From Solidesulfovibrio magneticus (GTDB lineage: Bacteria > Desulfobacterota > Desulfovibrionia > Desulfovibrionales > Desulfovibrionaceae), in contig DLGG01000068.1 in the NCBI GenBank assembly GCA_002482565.1, forward strand, positions 1 to 64,000: 64,000 nt of DNA. Direction: 5' to 3'. Positions within the stretch are counted from its first letter, which is position 1. Each line of letters begins with the position of its first letter. The notes beneath the pieces were generated by a model. The model saw nothing but the letters and a program-made list of their open reading frames with translations. It was not told the origin of the DNA and did not search any database. A program made the translations under genes and the position numbers. Below are positions 22,162-31,165 of the stretch, piece by piece.

Positions 22162-22590
22162 TCATTTGTCAACCGGCCGGCCGGCCGCCGGCTGACCAGA
22201 CTCCCCGCCGTCCAGGAATTGGGCCGCGAACTGCCGGGCCACCCGGCGTTGCCGGTGCTCGGGCATGGTCCAGAATTCGGCGTCGGCCCCGCACAGGGGC
22301 AGGAGCTGGACCAGCGCCGCCTCGCGGCCGCCACGGTCAAGGCCCGGCCAGTCGGGCCGGGCCATGCGCCGGGCGGCCGCGTCGCGGCAGGCGTCCACGT
22401 AGCGTTTGGGAATGGGGGCCTCGGCCGGGGCGCGGATGTCCGGGCCGCCTGTCTCCCTGGGCGAGACGCGGCCGCCCATACGGAGGTTGCCAAGCAGCGG
22501 AAAATGCGGTGACGGGACAACCTCCCGCAAGACGAAAAGCAGGCCGGCGAACAAGAGAAAGGCCAGCGGGACCAGCGGTTTTCGGTCCAT
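22162..22590 (-). CDS. Hypothetical membrane-anchored protein
   Basis: 142 residues. Residues 5-22 (PLVPLAFLLFAGLLFVLR) form one hydrophobic N-terminal segment, so the protein is probably inner-membrane anchored with a periplasmic domain. The rest is Arg/Ala/Pro-rich, with a RYVDACRDAAARRM helix and no recognised motif. The ribosome site is weak. It lies 58 bases upstream of icd on the same strand. No function is proposed. Confidence 0.6.
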   Translation of the reverse strand: MDRKPLVPLAFLLFAGLLFVLREVVPSPHFPLLGNLRMGGRVSPRETGGPDIRAPAEAPIPKRYVDACRDAAARRMARPDWPGLDRGGREAALVQLLPLCGADAEFWTMPEHRQRRVARQFAAQFLDGGESGQPAAGRPVDK

Positions 22591-22810
22591 GAAGGACGTC
22601 CCCGGCCGGCTGGCGGCAGCGCGTCCGTGTCCCTTGCCCGCGCCCTGCCCGGCCCCGTCCGCCAACGGCAACCGTCGCGGGCCGCGCCTTGCCGGCGCGA
22701 CATAGGGTCCAAGCCGGAGCAAGCGCCGTCGACGGCCGCTCCCGACGCCTCCCGGCAGCCGCGTCAGCCGGCGAAACCGGCCCGATGCGGGTTGGGAGAC
22801 ATCCCGCCCG

Positions 22811-24187
22811 TTACTGCTGCGGGGTCTCGGCGGCGTAACGCCGCAGTTTGGCGGTCACGTTGTCCTCGATCCAGTGCCCGTCCCACCACTCGATGGGAAT
22901 GACGGGCTGGCCCGCGAGATAGACCGCGAAATGCACCTGATCGCCCGGGGTCAGCCCCGTGGTTCCGGTCGTGCCCAGGGGTTCGCCTTTTTTGAGCACA
23001 TCGCCAGCCTTGACGGCAATGGAGCCGAGGTTGGCGTAGACCGTCAACAGGCCCAGGCCGTGGTCCATGACCACGGTGTTGCCGTAGACGCCCAGGGGCC
23101 CGGCAGAGACCACGTCCCCGGCGTTGGCGGCCGGGACCTGCGCTCCCGGAACCGAAGCAAGGCCGATGCCGTCACTGAGCTCCCGCCCGATCTCCTGGCC
23201 TTTATACGTATAGATGCGGTCGGCCCCGAAAGAGCCGCGCACCACGGACCGGGGCAGATAGATGAAGCCGCCGTCCCATAAGGGTTCGGGACCGGACTTG
23301 GCCGAAAGCGACCCGATGAAGGCGGCGTTTTGCCGGCGCAACTCGGTGTTTAACTTTTTAAATCGTTCCACCGGATCGCGCTCCTGGGGGAACAGTCCGG
23401 CGAAGGCCGGCAGCCGGGCGGCCAGGAAGTCGTCGGTGATCTCCACCCGCTCCTCGCGAAAGCGCCGTTTGATGGCCATATTGACGAAAAATCCGGTTTT
23501 TTCGTTGCCGGCGGCGTCCTCCACAAAAAGCCTGGGCTTGTAGGCATCGGCGTCGAGGTCGCTGGGAAAGGCGAACAGGCAGGCGTATTGGCCGCTTTTT
23601 TGCTTGTAGCCCGGAAAGAACCGATCCCCCACCATTACGCCGCTACGCGCCACGTCTTTGTTCACTTCATAGACGACCAGCCCGGCTCCGCCCTGGCGCA
23701 TGTAGTGCGCCGGAGTCAGGGCCTTTACGGTGGGCGGCACGGGATCGAGCAACATGCGTTTGTTGACCCGGGCGGCGTTGCCCGCCCCGAGATTGGCGTG
23801 GGAGCCGTCGTGGGCGGCGATCTGGATTTCGAAGGCCCCGCCGCGAAGTTCCGAATGCTCCAGACTGAAGCGTTCGCTGACCTGGTCGCGGGGCGGATCG
23901 TAGACCCGACGCAGCACGTCGGCCCGGCGCTGGCCCTGGGCCACGGTGACGGTAAGCGACCGGATGCCGGATTGGTCGTCGGAAGCGGTGACCACGAAGG
24001 GACGCTTGAGCGAGGCGGCCTCGGCCTGGGGCGAAAGCGCCACCTGCGGCTTTTCGGCGTCCTTGAGGAACAGGTGATAGCCGGCGAACCCGGCGACGAT
24101 AATCGGCGAGGCCAGGAGTCCAAGGGCCAGGAGCCAGAAGGCCGGCCCCGTTTTCCCGCTTTTTTTAAACGGCTTTAGAATGCGCAT
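22811..24187 (-). CDS. M23 (LytM-like) peptidase family protein, apparently degenerate
   Basis: 458 residues with one N-terminal transmembrane segment (about 15-38) and a long periplasmic part. The C-terminal ~140 residues align by eye with the M23/LytM fold (DVVSAGPLGVYGNTVVMDHG, LLTVYANLGSIAVKAGDVLKKGEPLG, QVHFAVYLAG). The usual zinc and catalytic residues are mostly lost: the first HxGxD is SDGIG, the GHL histidine is an Asn (YANL), and the final HxH is reduced to one His. It is therefore probably a non-catalytic LytM protein, perhaps an amidase activator like EnvC/NlpD. It is divergent from the 3D-domain gene 89 bases away, another cell-wall type protein. Confidence 0.82.
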   Translation of the reverse strand: MRILKPFKKSGKTGPAFWLLALGLLASPIIVAGFAGYHLFLKDAEKPQVALSPQAEAASLKRPFVVTASDDQSGIRSLTVTVAQGQRRADVLRRVYDPPRDQVSERFSLEHSELRGGAFEIQIAAHDGSHANLGAGNAARVNKRMLLDPVPPTVKALTPAHYMRQGGAGLVVYEVNKDVARSGVMVGDRFFPGYKQKSGQYACLFAFPSDLDADAYKPRLFVEDAAGNEKTGFFVNMAIKRRFREERVEITDDFLAARLPAFAGLFPQERDPVERFKKLNTELRRQNAAFIGSLSAKSGPEPLWDGGFIYLPRSVVRGSFGADRIYTYKGQEIGRELSDGIGLASVPGAQVPAANAGDVVSAGPLGVYGNTVVMDHGLGLLTVYANLGSIAVKAGDVLKKGEPLGTTGTTGLTPGDQVHFAVYLAGQPVIPIEWWDGHWIEDNVTAKLRRYAAETPQQ

Positions 24188-24276
24188 GGTGCAAGTATCC
24201 CCTGTCGCCGCGGTGGCGACACTATAGGCGAGGCCGGCCGGCCGGGCAAGCCGCCCGGCGGCGAAACGGAGTTTGC

Positions 24277-24804
24277 ATGGCTGACGACGAAAAAACGACT
24301 ACCGCGACGCCGCCCACCAAGGGCGGCCTTTGCATGGCAGCGGCCACAGCCGCCCTGGCCGTGTCGGCCCTGGCGCTGGCCCAGGCCGGCGACTGGCTGC
24401 GCCGGGCCACGGGCGAATTGCGCCATGAAACCGTGCTCATGGCCCAGGACGCGGCCATGGCCCGGTCCGAGGCGGCCATGGCCGCCGGGCTTTTCGCCAT
24501 CGATCCCGAGGAGCGCCGCCGGCTGCGCCTGACGGCCACGGCGTACTGCCCGGACTGCCTCGACGACGACGGGCCGCAGCTTTCGGCCTCGGGCGCGCCG
24601 GTGCGGGCCGGCCGCACGGTTGCCGTCTCCCGCGATCTGCGTCGGCTCCTTGGCCGCAAGGTCTACATTGAAGGCGTGGGCGTGCGGGTGGTGGAAGACC
24701 TCATGCACTCCCGCCATGCCGGCCGGTTGGACCTGTGCCTGCCCAACAAGCGCCAGGCCGTGGATTTCGGCGTGCAAACCCTTGAAGTGGTGATCCTCGA
24801 CTGA
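24277..24804 (+). CDS. 3D-domain (MltA-like) membrane-anchored protein
   Basis: 175 residues. One hydrophobic segment near residues 17-38 anchors the protein. The C-terminal 3D domain reads LTATAYCPDC, VAVSRDLRRLLGRKVYIEG and VVEDLMHSRHAGRLDLCLP, with the family acidic residues except that the first is replaced by Ser. 3D domains occur in lytic transglycosylase-like and Rpf-like cell-wall proteins, so a peptidoglycan role is likely but unproven. Divergent from the M23-like gene. Confidence 0.78.
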   Translation: MADDEKTTTATPPTKGGLCMAAATAALAVSALALAQAGDWLRRATGELRHETVLMAQDAAMARSEAAMAAGLFAIDPEERRRLRLTATAYCPDCLDDDGPQLSASGAPVRAGRTVAVSRDLRRLLGRKVYIEGVGVRVVEDLMHSRHAGRLDLCLPNKRQAVDFGVQTLEVVILD

Positions 24805-24865
24805 AGCCGGCCGGCCCATGCCCATTCCGGGCCGGCCCCCTCCCCTTTCTCCCCCGCCCCCGCCG

Positions 24866-26302
24866 TCAGTAGGCCCCGCGCATGCTGCACACCACCGGAA
24901 TGGTGCGCAGCAGGATCTTCAGGTCCAGGGCCACGGACCAGGTGTCCACGTACTCGATGTCCAGCTCCATCATGCGCTCGAAGCTCGTGGCATTGCGCCC
25001 GCTTATCTGCCACAGGCAGGTGATGCCCGGCTTGACGCCAAAACGCCGGCGCGGCCAGGTCTTTTCGATGCGCTCCACGTCGCGCAGCGGCAGCGGCCGG
25101 GGACCGACCAGGCTCATGTCACCGCGAAGGACGTTTATGAGCTGGGGCAGCTCGTCGATGCTCGTGCGCCGCAGCAGCCGGCCCAAGGGCGTGACGCGCG
25201 GATCGTTCTTGATTTTGAACAGCGCCCCATCCATCTCGTTTTGGGCCTCAAGCTCCTCCTGCATGTCCGGGGCGTTTTCCACCATGGTGCGGAACTTGTA
25301 GAACATGAACCGCCGCTTCCCCAGCCCCACCCGCTCCTGGGCGAAAATGGCCGGCCCGGGCGAAGTCAGCCGCACCAGCGCCCAGACCACGGCCAAAAGC
25401 GGCGACAGCGCGATCAAGGCGGCCAGGGACACGGACACGTCCAAAAACCGCTTGAGAATACGTTCGCGCTCGTCGGCCAGGCTGCTCGACAAGGTGGCCA
25501 CCACCTCGCCGCCATGGCTGGCCGGCCGGCTGCCCGGGTTTTTGAGGGCAAAAAGCCGGGCCACCACCGTGGCCGTGACCCCCTGGGCCTCGCAGGCCGT
25601 CACCAGCCCCGTGCCCAAACGGCTTAATTGATCGAGCGGCAGGCAGATCACCACCTCGTCCACCACCTGCTCGCGCAGATAATCGGCCAGTTCGTCGAAC
25701 CGGCAGACCAGACGCGCCGCCTCGGGCTGAGAACCTAGGGGCGCGACTTCCCAGCCGTCGGCCACAAAGCCCATGAAGCGCCGGCCCTGTTCGGGATGGG
25801 CCAGCATCTCCCGGGCGATCTCCTGGGCCCGCTCCCCGGTTCCCGCCACCAGCACCCGGCGGCGCAACAGTCCCTGGGCCTCGCCCATGAACAGCAGCCG
25901 GCGCAGGGCCAGACGCGAGGCCACGCAGCCCAAGGCCGCCGTCAGCCAAAAAGCGGCCAGAAATACCGGCGTGGCCAAGGGCGGACGCAGGGCGGCCGCG
26001 CCTAAAAGCAAGGCCATGACCACGCCGGTGACGGACTTGACCACCTGCTTGACGGCCAGGCGGCGGTCATACAGGGCGGTTTCGGCATAGACGCCGAAAA
26101 ACGGGAAAATGATCAGGGTGGCGACCAGGACGCCAAGCAGCAGCCCAAGGCTTCCCGGGTCCAGGTGCAGATGGGCGGCGTTGGCCGTTTCCGGGGAAAA
26201 AGCCGTGGAGACCGCCGCCGCGACAACCAGCGACAGCGCGGCCAGGGCCAGGTCAAGGGCGCGAAGCCAGGTGATGGCTCCCTGTCTTGAGGCGAAGGGC
26301 AA
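24866..26302 (-). CDS. Undecaprenyl-phosphate sugar phosphotransferase (WcaJ/ExoY type)
   Basis: 478-residue polyisoprenyl-phosphate hexose-1-phosphate transferase that starts exopolysaccharide or capsule lipid-linked oligosaccharide synthesis at the inner membrane. There are four or five N-terminal membrane segments (about 12-130), a CoA-binding/Rossmann-like middle (RVLVAGTGERAQEIA), and a C-terminal bacterial sugar transferase domain with KRFLDVSVSLAAL, FKIKNDPRVTPLG, RRTSIDELPQL and DMSLVGPRP. The start is TTG at 26302, chosen because GGGGGAA lies upstream and the membrane region begins directly. No other polysaccharide genes lie beside it. Confidence 0.92.
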   Translation of the reverse strand: MPFASRQGAITWLRALDLALAALSLVVAAAVSTAFSPETANAAHLHLDPGSLGLLLGVLVATLIIFPFFGVYAETALYDRRLAVKQVVKSVTGVVMALLLGAAALRPPLATPVFLAAFWLTAALGCVASRLALRRLLFMGEAQGLLRRRVLVAGTGERAQEIAREMLAHPEQGRRFMGFVADGWEVAPLGSQPEAARLVCRFDELADYLREQVVDEVVICLPLDQLSRLGTGLVTACEAQGVTATVVARLFALKNPGSRPASHGGEVVATLSSSLADERERILKRFLDVSVSLAALIALSPLLAVVWALVRLTSPGPAIFAQERVGLGKRRFMFYKFRTMVENAPDMQEELEAQNEMDGALFKIKNDPRVTPLGRLLRRTSIDELPQLINVLRGDMSLVGPRPLPLRDVERIEKTWPRRRFGVKPGITCLWQISGRNATSFERMMELDIEYVDTWSVALDLKILLRTIPVVCSMRGAY

Positions 26303-26654
26303 GAGGTTCCCCCAGCGGTTGCGGCTCGGCCACGGCGGCCGGGCCAGTCGTGATGCGCGGTCCCAAAACGGCCCGGCCCCGCGCAGCCGTAAAGGCTACT
26401 CCATCCGCCAGGGTAAATGCAACCTCCGCGCCATTTTCACGTCTCGCCCGCCTCGCATCGGGCGCCTTGCCAAAGACCAAGGGCCGTGGCCGGCCGTGCA
26501 ACGTTTCGCGGATGGCCCGCAAGCGCGCCGCGCCCGGCTTTAGGCAACGGCTTCACGCCGCGTCCGGAAACAGTGCATAGGCCTTTTCGCGAACAATCGC
26601 CAAAAATCCTTATATGTTTGACCAATGCAATCGTCGTTAGGCAGGGACGCCTCC
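26303..26654. other. Gene-free stretch between sugar transferase and glycerate kinase
   Basis: 352 bases with no convincing gene. It should hold the promoter of the leftward sugar transferase and the 3' end of the leftward glycerate kinase transcript. A small GGGAGGCGTCCC hairpin lies just past the kinase stop. No clear promoter or RNA gene was recognised. Confidence 0.5.
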
Positions 26655-28013
26655 CTAGGGCACCAGCAGCACCTTGACGTCGCAGACGTTGGTGTTGGTG
26701 GGGCCGGTCTTGAGAAGCCGGCCCACGGCCTCGAAATAGTGGTAGGCGTCGTTGGCCGCCAGATAGGCCCGGGCATCCAGCCCCATATTCTGGCCCTCGC
26801 GCAGGATGGACAGGCTGGCAAAGGCCCCGGTGGCGTCGGTGGGGCCGTCGGAACCGTCGGTGGAGGCGGCCAGGAACACGGCCTCCTCGGCGTTGCGGGG
26901 TTCTCCGGCCAGCCCGGCCAGAAAGGCCAGGGCCATTTCCTGATTGCGACCGCCCTTGCCCGGGCCGCGCAGGGTCACGGTGGTCTCGCCGCCGGCAATG
27001 AGGCAGGCCGGCCGGGGCAGCGGCATGGCGTATTCGGCGATGTCCTTGGCCACGCCGAGAAACAGGTTGGCCATCTCGCGCGATTCGCCGGCCAGATGCG
27101 AGGTCAAGACCAGGGTGGCGTAGCCCAGGGCGGCGGCCTTGTCCCGGGCGGCCAGCAAGGCCTGGCAGTTGGTGCCGATGAGCACCGTGCGCACGTGTTC
27201 GAACACCGGGTCCCCGGCCTTGGGCGTTTCCGGGGCGCGCCCGGCGGCCACGGCCGAGAGCACGGCCAGGACGTTTTTTCCGATCCTCTCCCCCACGCCG
27301 TAGCGCTCGACCACGGCCAGGGCGTCGGCCCCGCAGGTGGAATCCGGCACGGTCGGGCCGCTGGCGATGACGTCGAGGTCGTCGCCGACCACGTCGGATA
27401 AAAGCAGCCCCAGGCAGTCGGCCGGGGCGATGGCTGCGGCCAGCCGCCCGCCTTTGACGGCCGAGAGTTTTTTGCGCACGCAGTTGATTTCGTGGATGGA
27501 CGCGCCGCAGGCCAAAAGCGCCCGGGTGGCGGCCTGCTTGTCGGCCAGCGTCAGGGGCAGGCCGGGCAGGTCCAGGGGGGCGGCGAGAATGGCCGAACCG
27601 CCGCCCGAGACCAGGACGATGACCAGATCGTCCGGGCCGGCTTCCCGCGCCATGGCCAGGACTTCCCGGGCCGCCGCCTCGCCCCGGGCGTCGGGCACGG
27701 GATGGGCCGCCTCCAGGAGCCGGATGCGCGAAAGCGTCTCCAGGTAGCCTTCCTTGACGGCCACCACCCCGGCCGTGATCCGCTCCCCGAGCAGGCGCTC
27801 CAGCCCAAGGGCCATGCGGCCCGAGGCCTTGCCCATGCCCAGGACGAAAATGCGCCGGTAGCGGGCCAGATCGTAGACGTGGCACTCGGTTTCGGTGGTC
27901 ACGCGCAGGACGTCGCCGGTGAGGGTCAACACCCGCTGCATCATGGCCAGGGGATCGACCCGGTCGAGTCCGGCCCGGAAGATGGCCTCGGCGTCGGCAA
28001 GGGGATTTCGCAT
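26655..28013 (-). CDS. Glycerate 2-kinase, MOFRL family
   Basis: 452 residues of the GckA/TtuD (MOFRL) glycerate kinase family, ATP-dependent phosphorylation of glycerate, normally to 2-phosphoglycerate. Family features are VLGMGKASGRMALGLE, LVSGGGSAILAAP, SDVVGDDLDVIASGPT and the C-terminal MOFRL segment GGETTVTLRGPGKGGRNQEM with STDGSDGPTDATGAF. The start at 28013 follows an AAGGAG site; longer in-frame starts run antisense to nudC. It connects serine or hydroxypyruvate pools to lower glycolysis. Confidence 0.93.
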   Translation of the reverse strand: MRNPLADAEAIFRAGLDRVDPLAMMQRVLTLTGDVLRVTTETECHVYDLARYRRIFVLGMGKASGRMALGLERLLGERITAGVVAVKEGYLETLSRIRLLEAAHPVPDARGEAAAREVLAMAREAGPDDLVIVLVSGGGSAILAAPLDLPGLPLTLADKQAATRALLACGASIHEINCVRKKLSAVKGGRLAAAIAPADCLGLLLSDVVGDDLDVIASGPTVPDSTCGADALAVVERYGVGERIGKNVLAVLSAVAAGRAPETPKAGDPVFEHVRTVLIGTNCQALLAARDKAAALGYATLVLTSHLAGESREMANLFLGVAKDIAEYAMPLPRPACLIAGGETTVTLRGPGKGGRNQEMALAFLAGLAGEPRNAEEAVFLAASTDGSDGPTDATGAFASLSILREGQNMGLDARAYLAANDAYHYFEAVGRLLKTGPTNTNVCDVKVLLVP

Positions 28014-28223
28014 GAGGGGCTCCTTCGCGCCGCGAAGGCGCAGGGTCATGCCCGGGAGTGCCAGGGCCGGCCGGGGCGCGTCAAGCCATGGCGATGCGTG
28101 CGCATGAAGGGGCATAGCCGGACGGCAAAAGGCTGTCAGGGATAGCCAAACGCCCCGGGCCGGCGTATCGTGTCCGGCAGCGCCGAGGGCAGGAATGCCG
28201 CCGGCCAAACCCGCGAGACGCCC

Positions 28224-29102
28224 ATGCCCACGCCCGACCTGAACCTGCTCCCCTTTTCCCGGGCCGCCCTGGGTCCCGAATTCGCCCCGGGTTCGCCCGA
28301 TCAGGACCGCCCGGACGAACCCGGCTGCTGGATTGTCCTGCGCGAAAACGCCCTGGTCCTGACCGAGCGCGGCCTGGCCCTGCCGGACGGCTTGCTGCCG
28401 GTCCCCGGCCCCTTTTCCGTGCCGCCGGTGCTGGTCGGCTTCTGGAACGGCCGTCCCCTTCGAGCCGCCCGGCTGGAGCCCGAGGCCGCTTTGCCGGCCG
28501 GGTTCGCCCCCATCACCGCCTCCTACCGCTCGCCGCTGCTCGACGAGCGGCTTCTCACCCTGGCCGGTCTGGCCCGGCAGGTGCTCCACTGGCGCGACCG
28601 CAGCCGCATCTGCCCGGCCTGCGGCGGCGCGCCGGCCGGCATTCCCGGCGGATTCGGGGCGCGCTGCACGGCCTGCGCCCGGGAATACTATCCGCGCATC
28701 CATCCGGCCGTGATTGTGCTCGTGTCGCGCGGCGACGACTATCTGCTGGTGCGCAAGGCCGGCTGGCCGGCCGGCCAGTACGGGCTGGTGGCCGGCTTCG
28801 TGGAATTTTCCGAATCCTTCGAGGAGTGCGTGGCCCGGGAAGTGGCCGAGGAAACCGGGCTCGCCGTGGCCGACGTCCGCTACCTCGGCAGCCAGAACTG
28901 GCCCTTCCCGAGCCAGATCATGGCCGCGTTCGCGGCGCAGGCCGTCGGCGGAGAGCTCGTGGTCGACCGAACCGAGCTTGAGGACGCGGGCTGGTTTTCC
29001 GCCCGTCGCCCGCCGGCCGTGCTGCCCCCCAAGTCCAGCATCGCCCGTTGGATGCTCGACCGCCACGCCCCGGAACTGGTCCGGGCCGCCGACGGCACGT
29101 AA
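28224..29102 (+). CDS. nudC: NAD(+) diphosphatase / Nudix hydrolase NudC
   Basis: 292-residue Nudix enzyme that hydrolyses NADH/NAD+ and in other bacteria removes NAD caps from RNA. It has a zinc ribbon CPACGG...CTACAREYYPR, then a Nudix box GFVEFSESFEECVAREVAEE, then SQNWPFPSQ, the NADH-pyrophosphatase SQPWPFPxS signature with Pro replaced by Asn. The start is placed at 28224 (MPTPDLNLLPF); an in-frame codon at 28170 adds 18 residues. Divergent from glycerate kinase and followed by the Rrf2 regulator. Confidence 0.92.
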   Translation: MPTPDLNLLPFSRAALGPEFAPGSPDQDRPDEPGCWIVLRENALVLTERGLALPDGLLPVPGPFSVPPVLVGFWNGRPLRAARLEPEAALPAGFAPITASYRSPLLDERLLTLAGLARQVLHWRDRSRICPACGGAPAGIPGGFGARCTACAREYYPRIHPAVIVLVSRGDDYLLVRKAGWPAGQYGLVAGFVEFSESFEECVAREVAEETGLAVADVRYLGSQNWPFPSQIMAAFAAQAVGGELVVDRTELEDAGWFSARRPPAVLPPKSSIARWMLDRHAPELVRAADGT

Positions 29103-29129
29103 AATTCCTCCAAATCGGCGGGTTATTCG

Positions 29130-29157
29130 TTGACAGGGGTACGGGCTTTTATATAGG
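29130..29157 (+). promoter_or_regulatory. Promoter of the rrf2 regulator gene
   Basis: A TTGACA -35 box (29130-29135) is followed 16 bases later by TATAGG (29152-29157) in a TATATAGG run. It is well placed about 38 bases before the ATG at 29196. The -10 end overlaps a palindromic operator. Confidence 0.7.
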
Positions 29158-29179
29158 ATCAATCAGCTCCGATTAATCC
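29156..29179. promoter_or_regulatory. Palindromic operator candidate overlapping the rrf2 promoter
   Basis: Inverted arms GGATCAATC and GATTAATCC with a six-base spacer match at 8 of 9 positions. The position across the end of the -10 box and the transcription start suits repressor binding, most simply autoregulation by the Rrf2 protein encoded next. Confidence 0.6.
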
Positions 29180-29195
29180 ACAAGAGAGGCGTTTC

Positions 29196-29651
29196 ATGCG
29201 TTTGACCCGAGCCGGCGAGTACGCCATCCGCTGCGTCCTGTACCTGGCCATGCACCAGGACCGGACGCTCATTGGGCGCAAGGAAATCGCCGAGGCCATG
29301 GACATTCCGGCCCAGTTCCTGGGCAAGGTCGCCCAGCAATTGGCCAAGGCCGGGGTCATCAGCATCCGCCAGGGCTCCCAGGGCGGCTACGAACTGGCCC
29401 GCCGGGCCCAGGACATCACCTTGCTGGCCGTCATCGAGGCCATCGACGGCGAAATCTTTTTAAACGACTGCATCCAGCGGCCCGGCAGCTGCGACAGGCA
29501 GGCCATCTGTTCCGTGCATAACGTGTGGGATACGGCGCGGCGGCAATTGCGCGACACCCTGGGCAGCACCACCCTGGCCGAATTGGCGGCCCTGGAGAAG
29601 TGCGCCTGCCGGGGGCGGACGTGCGAAGGGCCGCGCGCTTCGAATGGTTGA
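29196..29651 (+). CDS. Rrf2 family iron-sulfur-type transcriptional regulator
   Basis: 151 residues beginning MRLTRAGEYAIRCVLYLA, the Rrf2 winged-helix signature, with recognition helix PAQFLGKVAQQLAKAGVI. A cysteine cluster Cys92, Cys99, Cys105 and His108 is spaced almost as in IscR (92, 98, 104, His107), so a redox- or NO-sensitive Fe-S cluster is likely. A further CACRGRTC cysteine group sits at the C terminus. Located directly upstream of cydAB on the same strand, it probably controls the bd oxidase in response to oxygen or NO, and itself through the palindrome at its promoter. The regulatory target is inferred from position. Confidence 0.9.
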   Translation: MRLTRAGEYAIRCVLYLAMHQDRTLIGRKEIAEAMDIPAQFLGKVAQQLAKAGVISIRQGSQGGYELARRAQDITLLAVIEAIDGEIFLNDCIQRPGSCDRQAICSVHNVWDTARRQLRDTLGSTTLAELAALEKCACRGRTCEGPRASNG

Positions 29652-29786
29652 GTTTTTTTGACGGGGGTTGGTGCATTTTTCCCGGGGCGGTGCTAGGTGG
29701 AAATCGACCGCCGGTTTGCCGCGCCTTGCGGCCGGGAAAATGCGAAACGGGTTTGACGGTCAACACGGAGGAAAAGGAGACAGATC

Positions 29787-31088
29787 ATGGACACCTTGAT
29801 GCTTTCCCGACTGCAGTTCGCCTTTGCGACATTTATCCACTTCATCTTCGTTCCGCTCACCCTTGGGCTTTCCATCATCGTGGCCATGATGGAAACCAAG
29901 TACGTGCGCACCGGGGACGAAACCTACAAACGCATGGCCAAATTCTGGGGCAAACTGTTTCTGATCAACTTCGCCCTGGGCGTGGTCACCGGCATCACCC
30001 TGGAGTTCCAGTTCGGCACCAACTGGTCGCGTTATTCGACCTTTGTCGGCGATATTTTCGGGTCGCTTTTGGCCATCGAAGCCACAGCGGCCTTTTTTTT
30101 GGAATCCACCTTCCTTGGGGTGTGGATCTTCGGCTGGAACCGGCTGTCGCCCAAGCTCCACTGCACCTCCATCTGGCTGGTGGCCTGCGCCGCCAACTTC
30201 TCGGCCCTGTGGATCATCCTGGCCAACGGCTTCATGCAGCACCCGGTGGGCTACGTCATCCGCAACGGCCGGGCCGAACTGTCGAGCTTTCTTGAGGTCA
30301 TCACCAACCCCTACGGCTGGAACGCCTTTCTCCACACCGTCACCGGCTCCTGGGCCCTGGCCGGCTTTTTCGTGATCGGCGTGTCGGCCTGGCATCTGCT
30401 GCGCAAGCAGCATGTCGACTTCTTCACCAAGTCCTTCCGCATCGCCGCCGGCTTCGCCCTGGTTTCCACCCTGCTCGTGGCCGCCGTGGGCCACCGCCAG
30501 GGCAACATCGTGGCCGAAGTCCAGCCGGCCAAGTTGGCGGCCATGGAATCCCACTGGGAGACCCAGAAAAACGCCCCCATGTACCTCTTTGCCGTGCCCG
30601 ATCCGGACAATGAGAAAAACAGCATCGAGATCGGCGGCATCCCGAGCTTGCTGAGCCTCATGGCCTTCAACGACCCCGCCGCCGAAGTGAAGGGCCTCAA
30701 GGACTTCCCGGCCGAAGACCGTCCGCCCGTCACGCTGACCTTCTCCGCCTTCCGCATCATGGTGGGCCTGGGAACGGCCATGCTGATCCTGGCCGTGCTG
30801 GCCTTCATTGCCCGCCACCATCCCGAAGAAGCTTCGCACAAGCTCTTGAAGATTTTCCTGTGGACCATCCCCCTGCCCTACATCGCGCTCCAGGCCGGCT
30901 GGGCCGTGGCCGAGGTCGGCCGCCAGCCCTGGATCGTCTACGGCATCATGCGCACCCGCGACGCCGTTTCCCCCATTGCCGCCCATCAGGTCGGCATCAG
31001 CCTGGCCGCCTTCTTCGTGGTCTACATCCTGCTGGCGTCGCTGGATATCTATCTGCTGGCCAAGTACGCCCGCTCCGAACCGCACTAG
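29787..31088 (+). CDS. cydA: Cytochrome bd ubiquinol oxidase subunit I
   Basis: 433-residue, nine-segment inner-membrane haem subunit of the bd oxidase, which reduces oxygen with quinol electrons and protects anaerobes from oxygen. Conserved features: N-terminal RLQFAFATFIHFIFVPL with the distal haem His, the LHTVTGSWALAGFF haem b558 ligand region, the quinol (Q) loop with VQPAKLAAMESHWET, and GRQPWIVYGIMRT. The Q loop is the short form. It follows the Rrf2 regulator after a 135-base gap, with an AAAAGGAGACAGATC site, and is followed 77 bases later by cydB. Confidence 0.97.
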   Translation: MDTLMLSRLQFAFATFIHFIFVPLTLGLSIIVAMMETKYVRTGDETYKRMAKFWGKLFLINFALGVVTGITLEFQFGTNWSRYSTFVGDIFGSLLAIEATAAFFLESTFLGVWIFGWNRLSPKLHCTSIWLVACAANFSALWIILANGFMQHPVGYVIRNGRAELSSFLEVITNPYGWNAFLHTVTGSWALAGFFVIGVSAWHLLRKQHVDFFTKSFRIAAGFALVSTLLVAAVGHRQGNIVAEVQPAKLAAMESHWETQKNAPMYLFAVPDPDNEKNSIEIGGIPSLLSLMAFNDPAAEVKGLKDFPAEDRPPVTLTFSAFRIMVGLGTAMLILAVLAFIARHHPEEASHKLLKIFLWTIPLPYIALQAGWAVAEVGRQPWIVYGIMRTRDAVSPIAAHQVGISLAAFFVVYILLASLDIYLLAKYARSEPH

Positions 31089-31165
31089 GCCCGGACACCA
31101 CCGCGTCATGGCAATGCGACTGACTCAACCCGGCCCGGCCGGTTGCTAATCGAAGGAGACAGACC

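Noticed and set aside
26253..26522. Possible small gene opposite the gap before the sugar transferase
   Set aside because: It has no ribosome site, low coding character and overlaps the transferase start region.
29656..29700. Second promoter before cydA (TTGACG box)
   Set aside because: A TTGACG lies at 29658 but no -10 box follows at 16-18 bases, so cydAB may depend on the rrf2 promoter.
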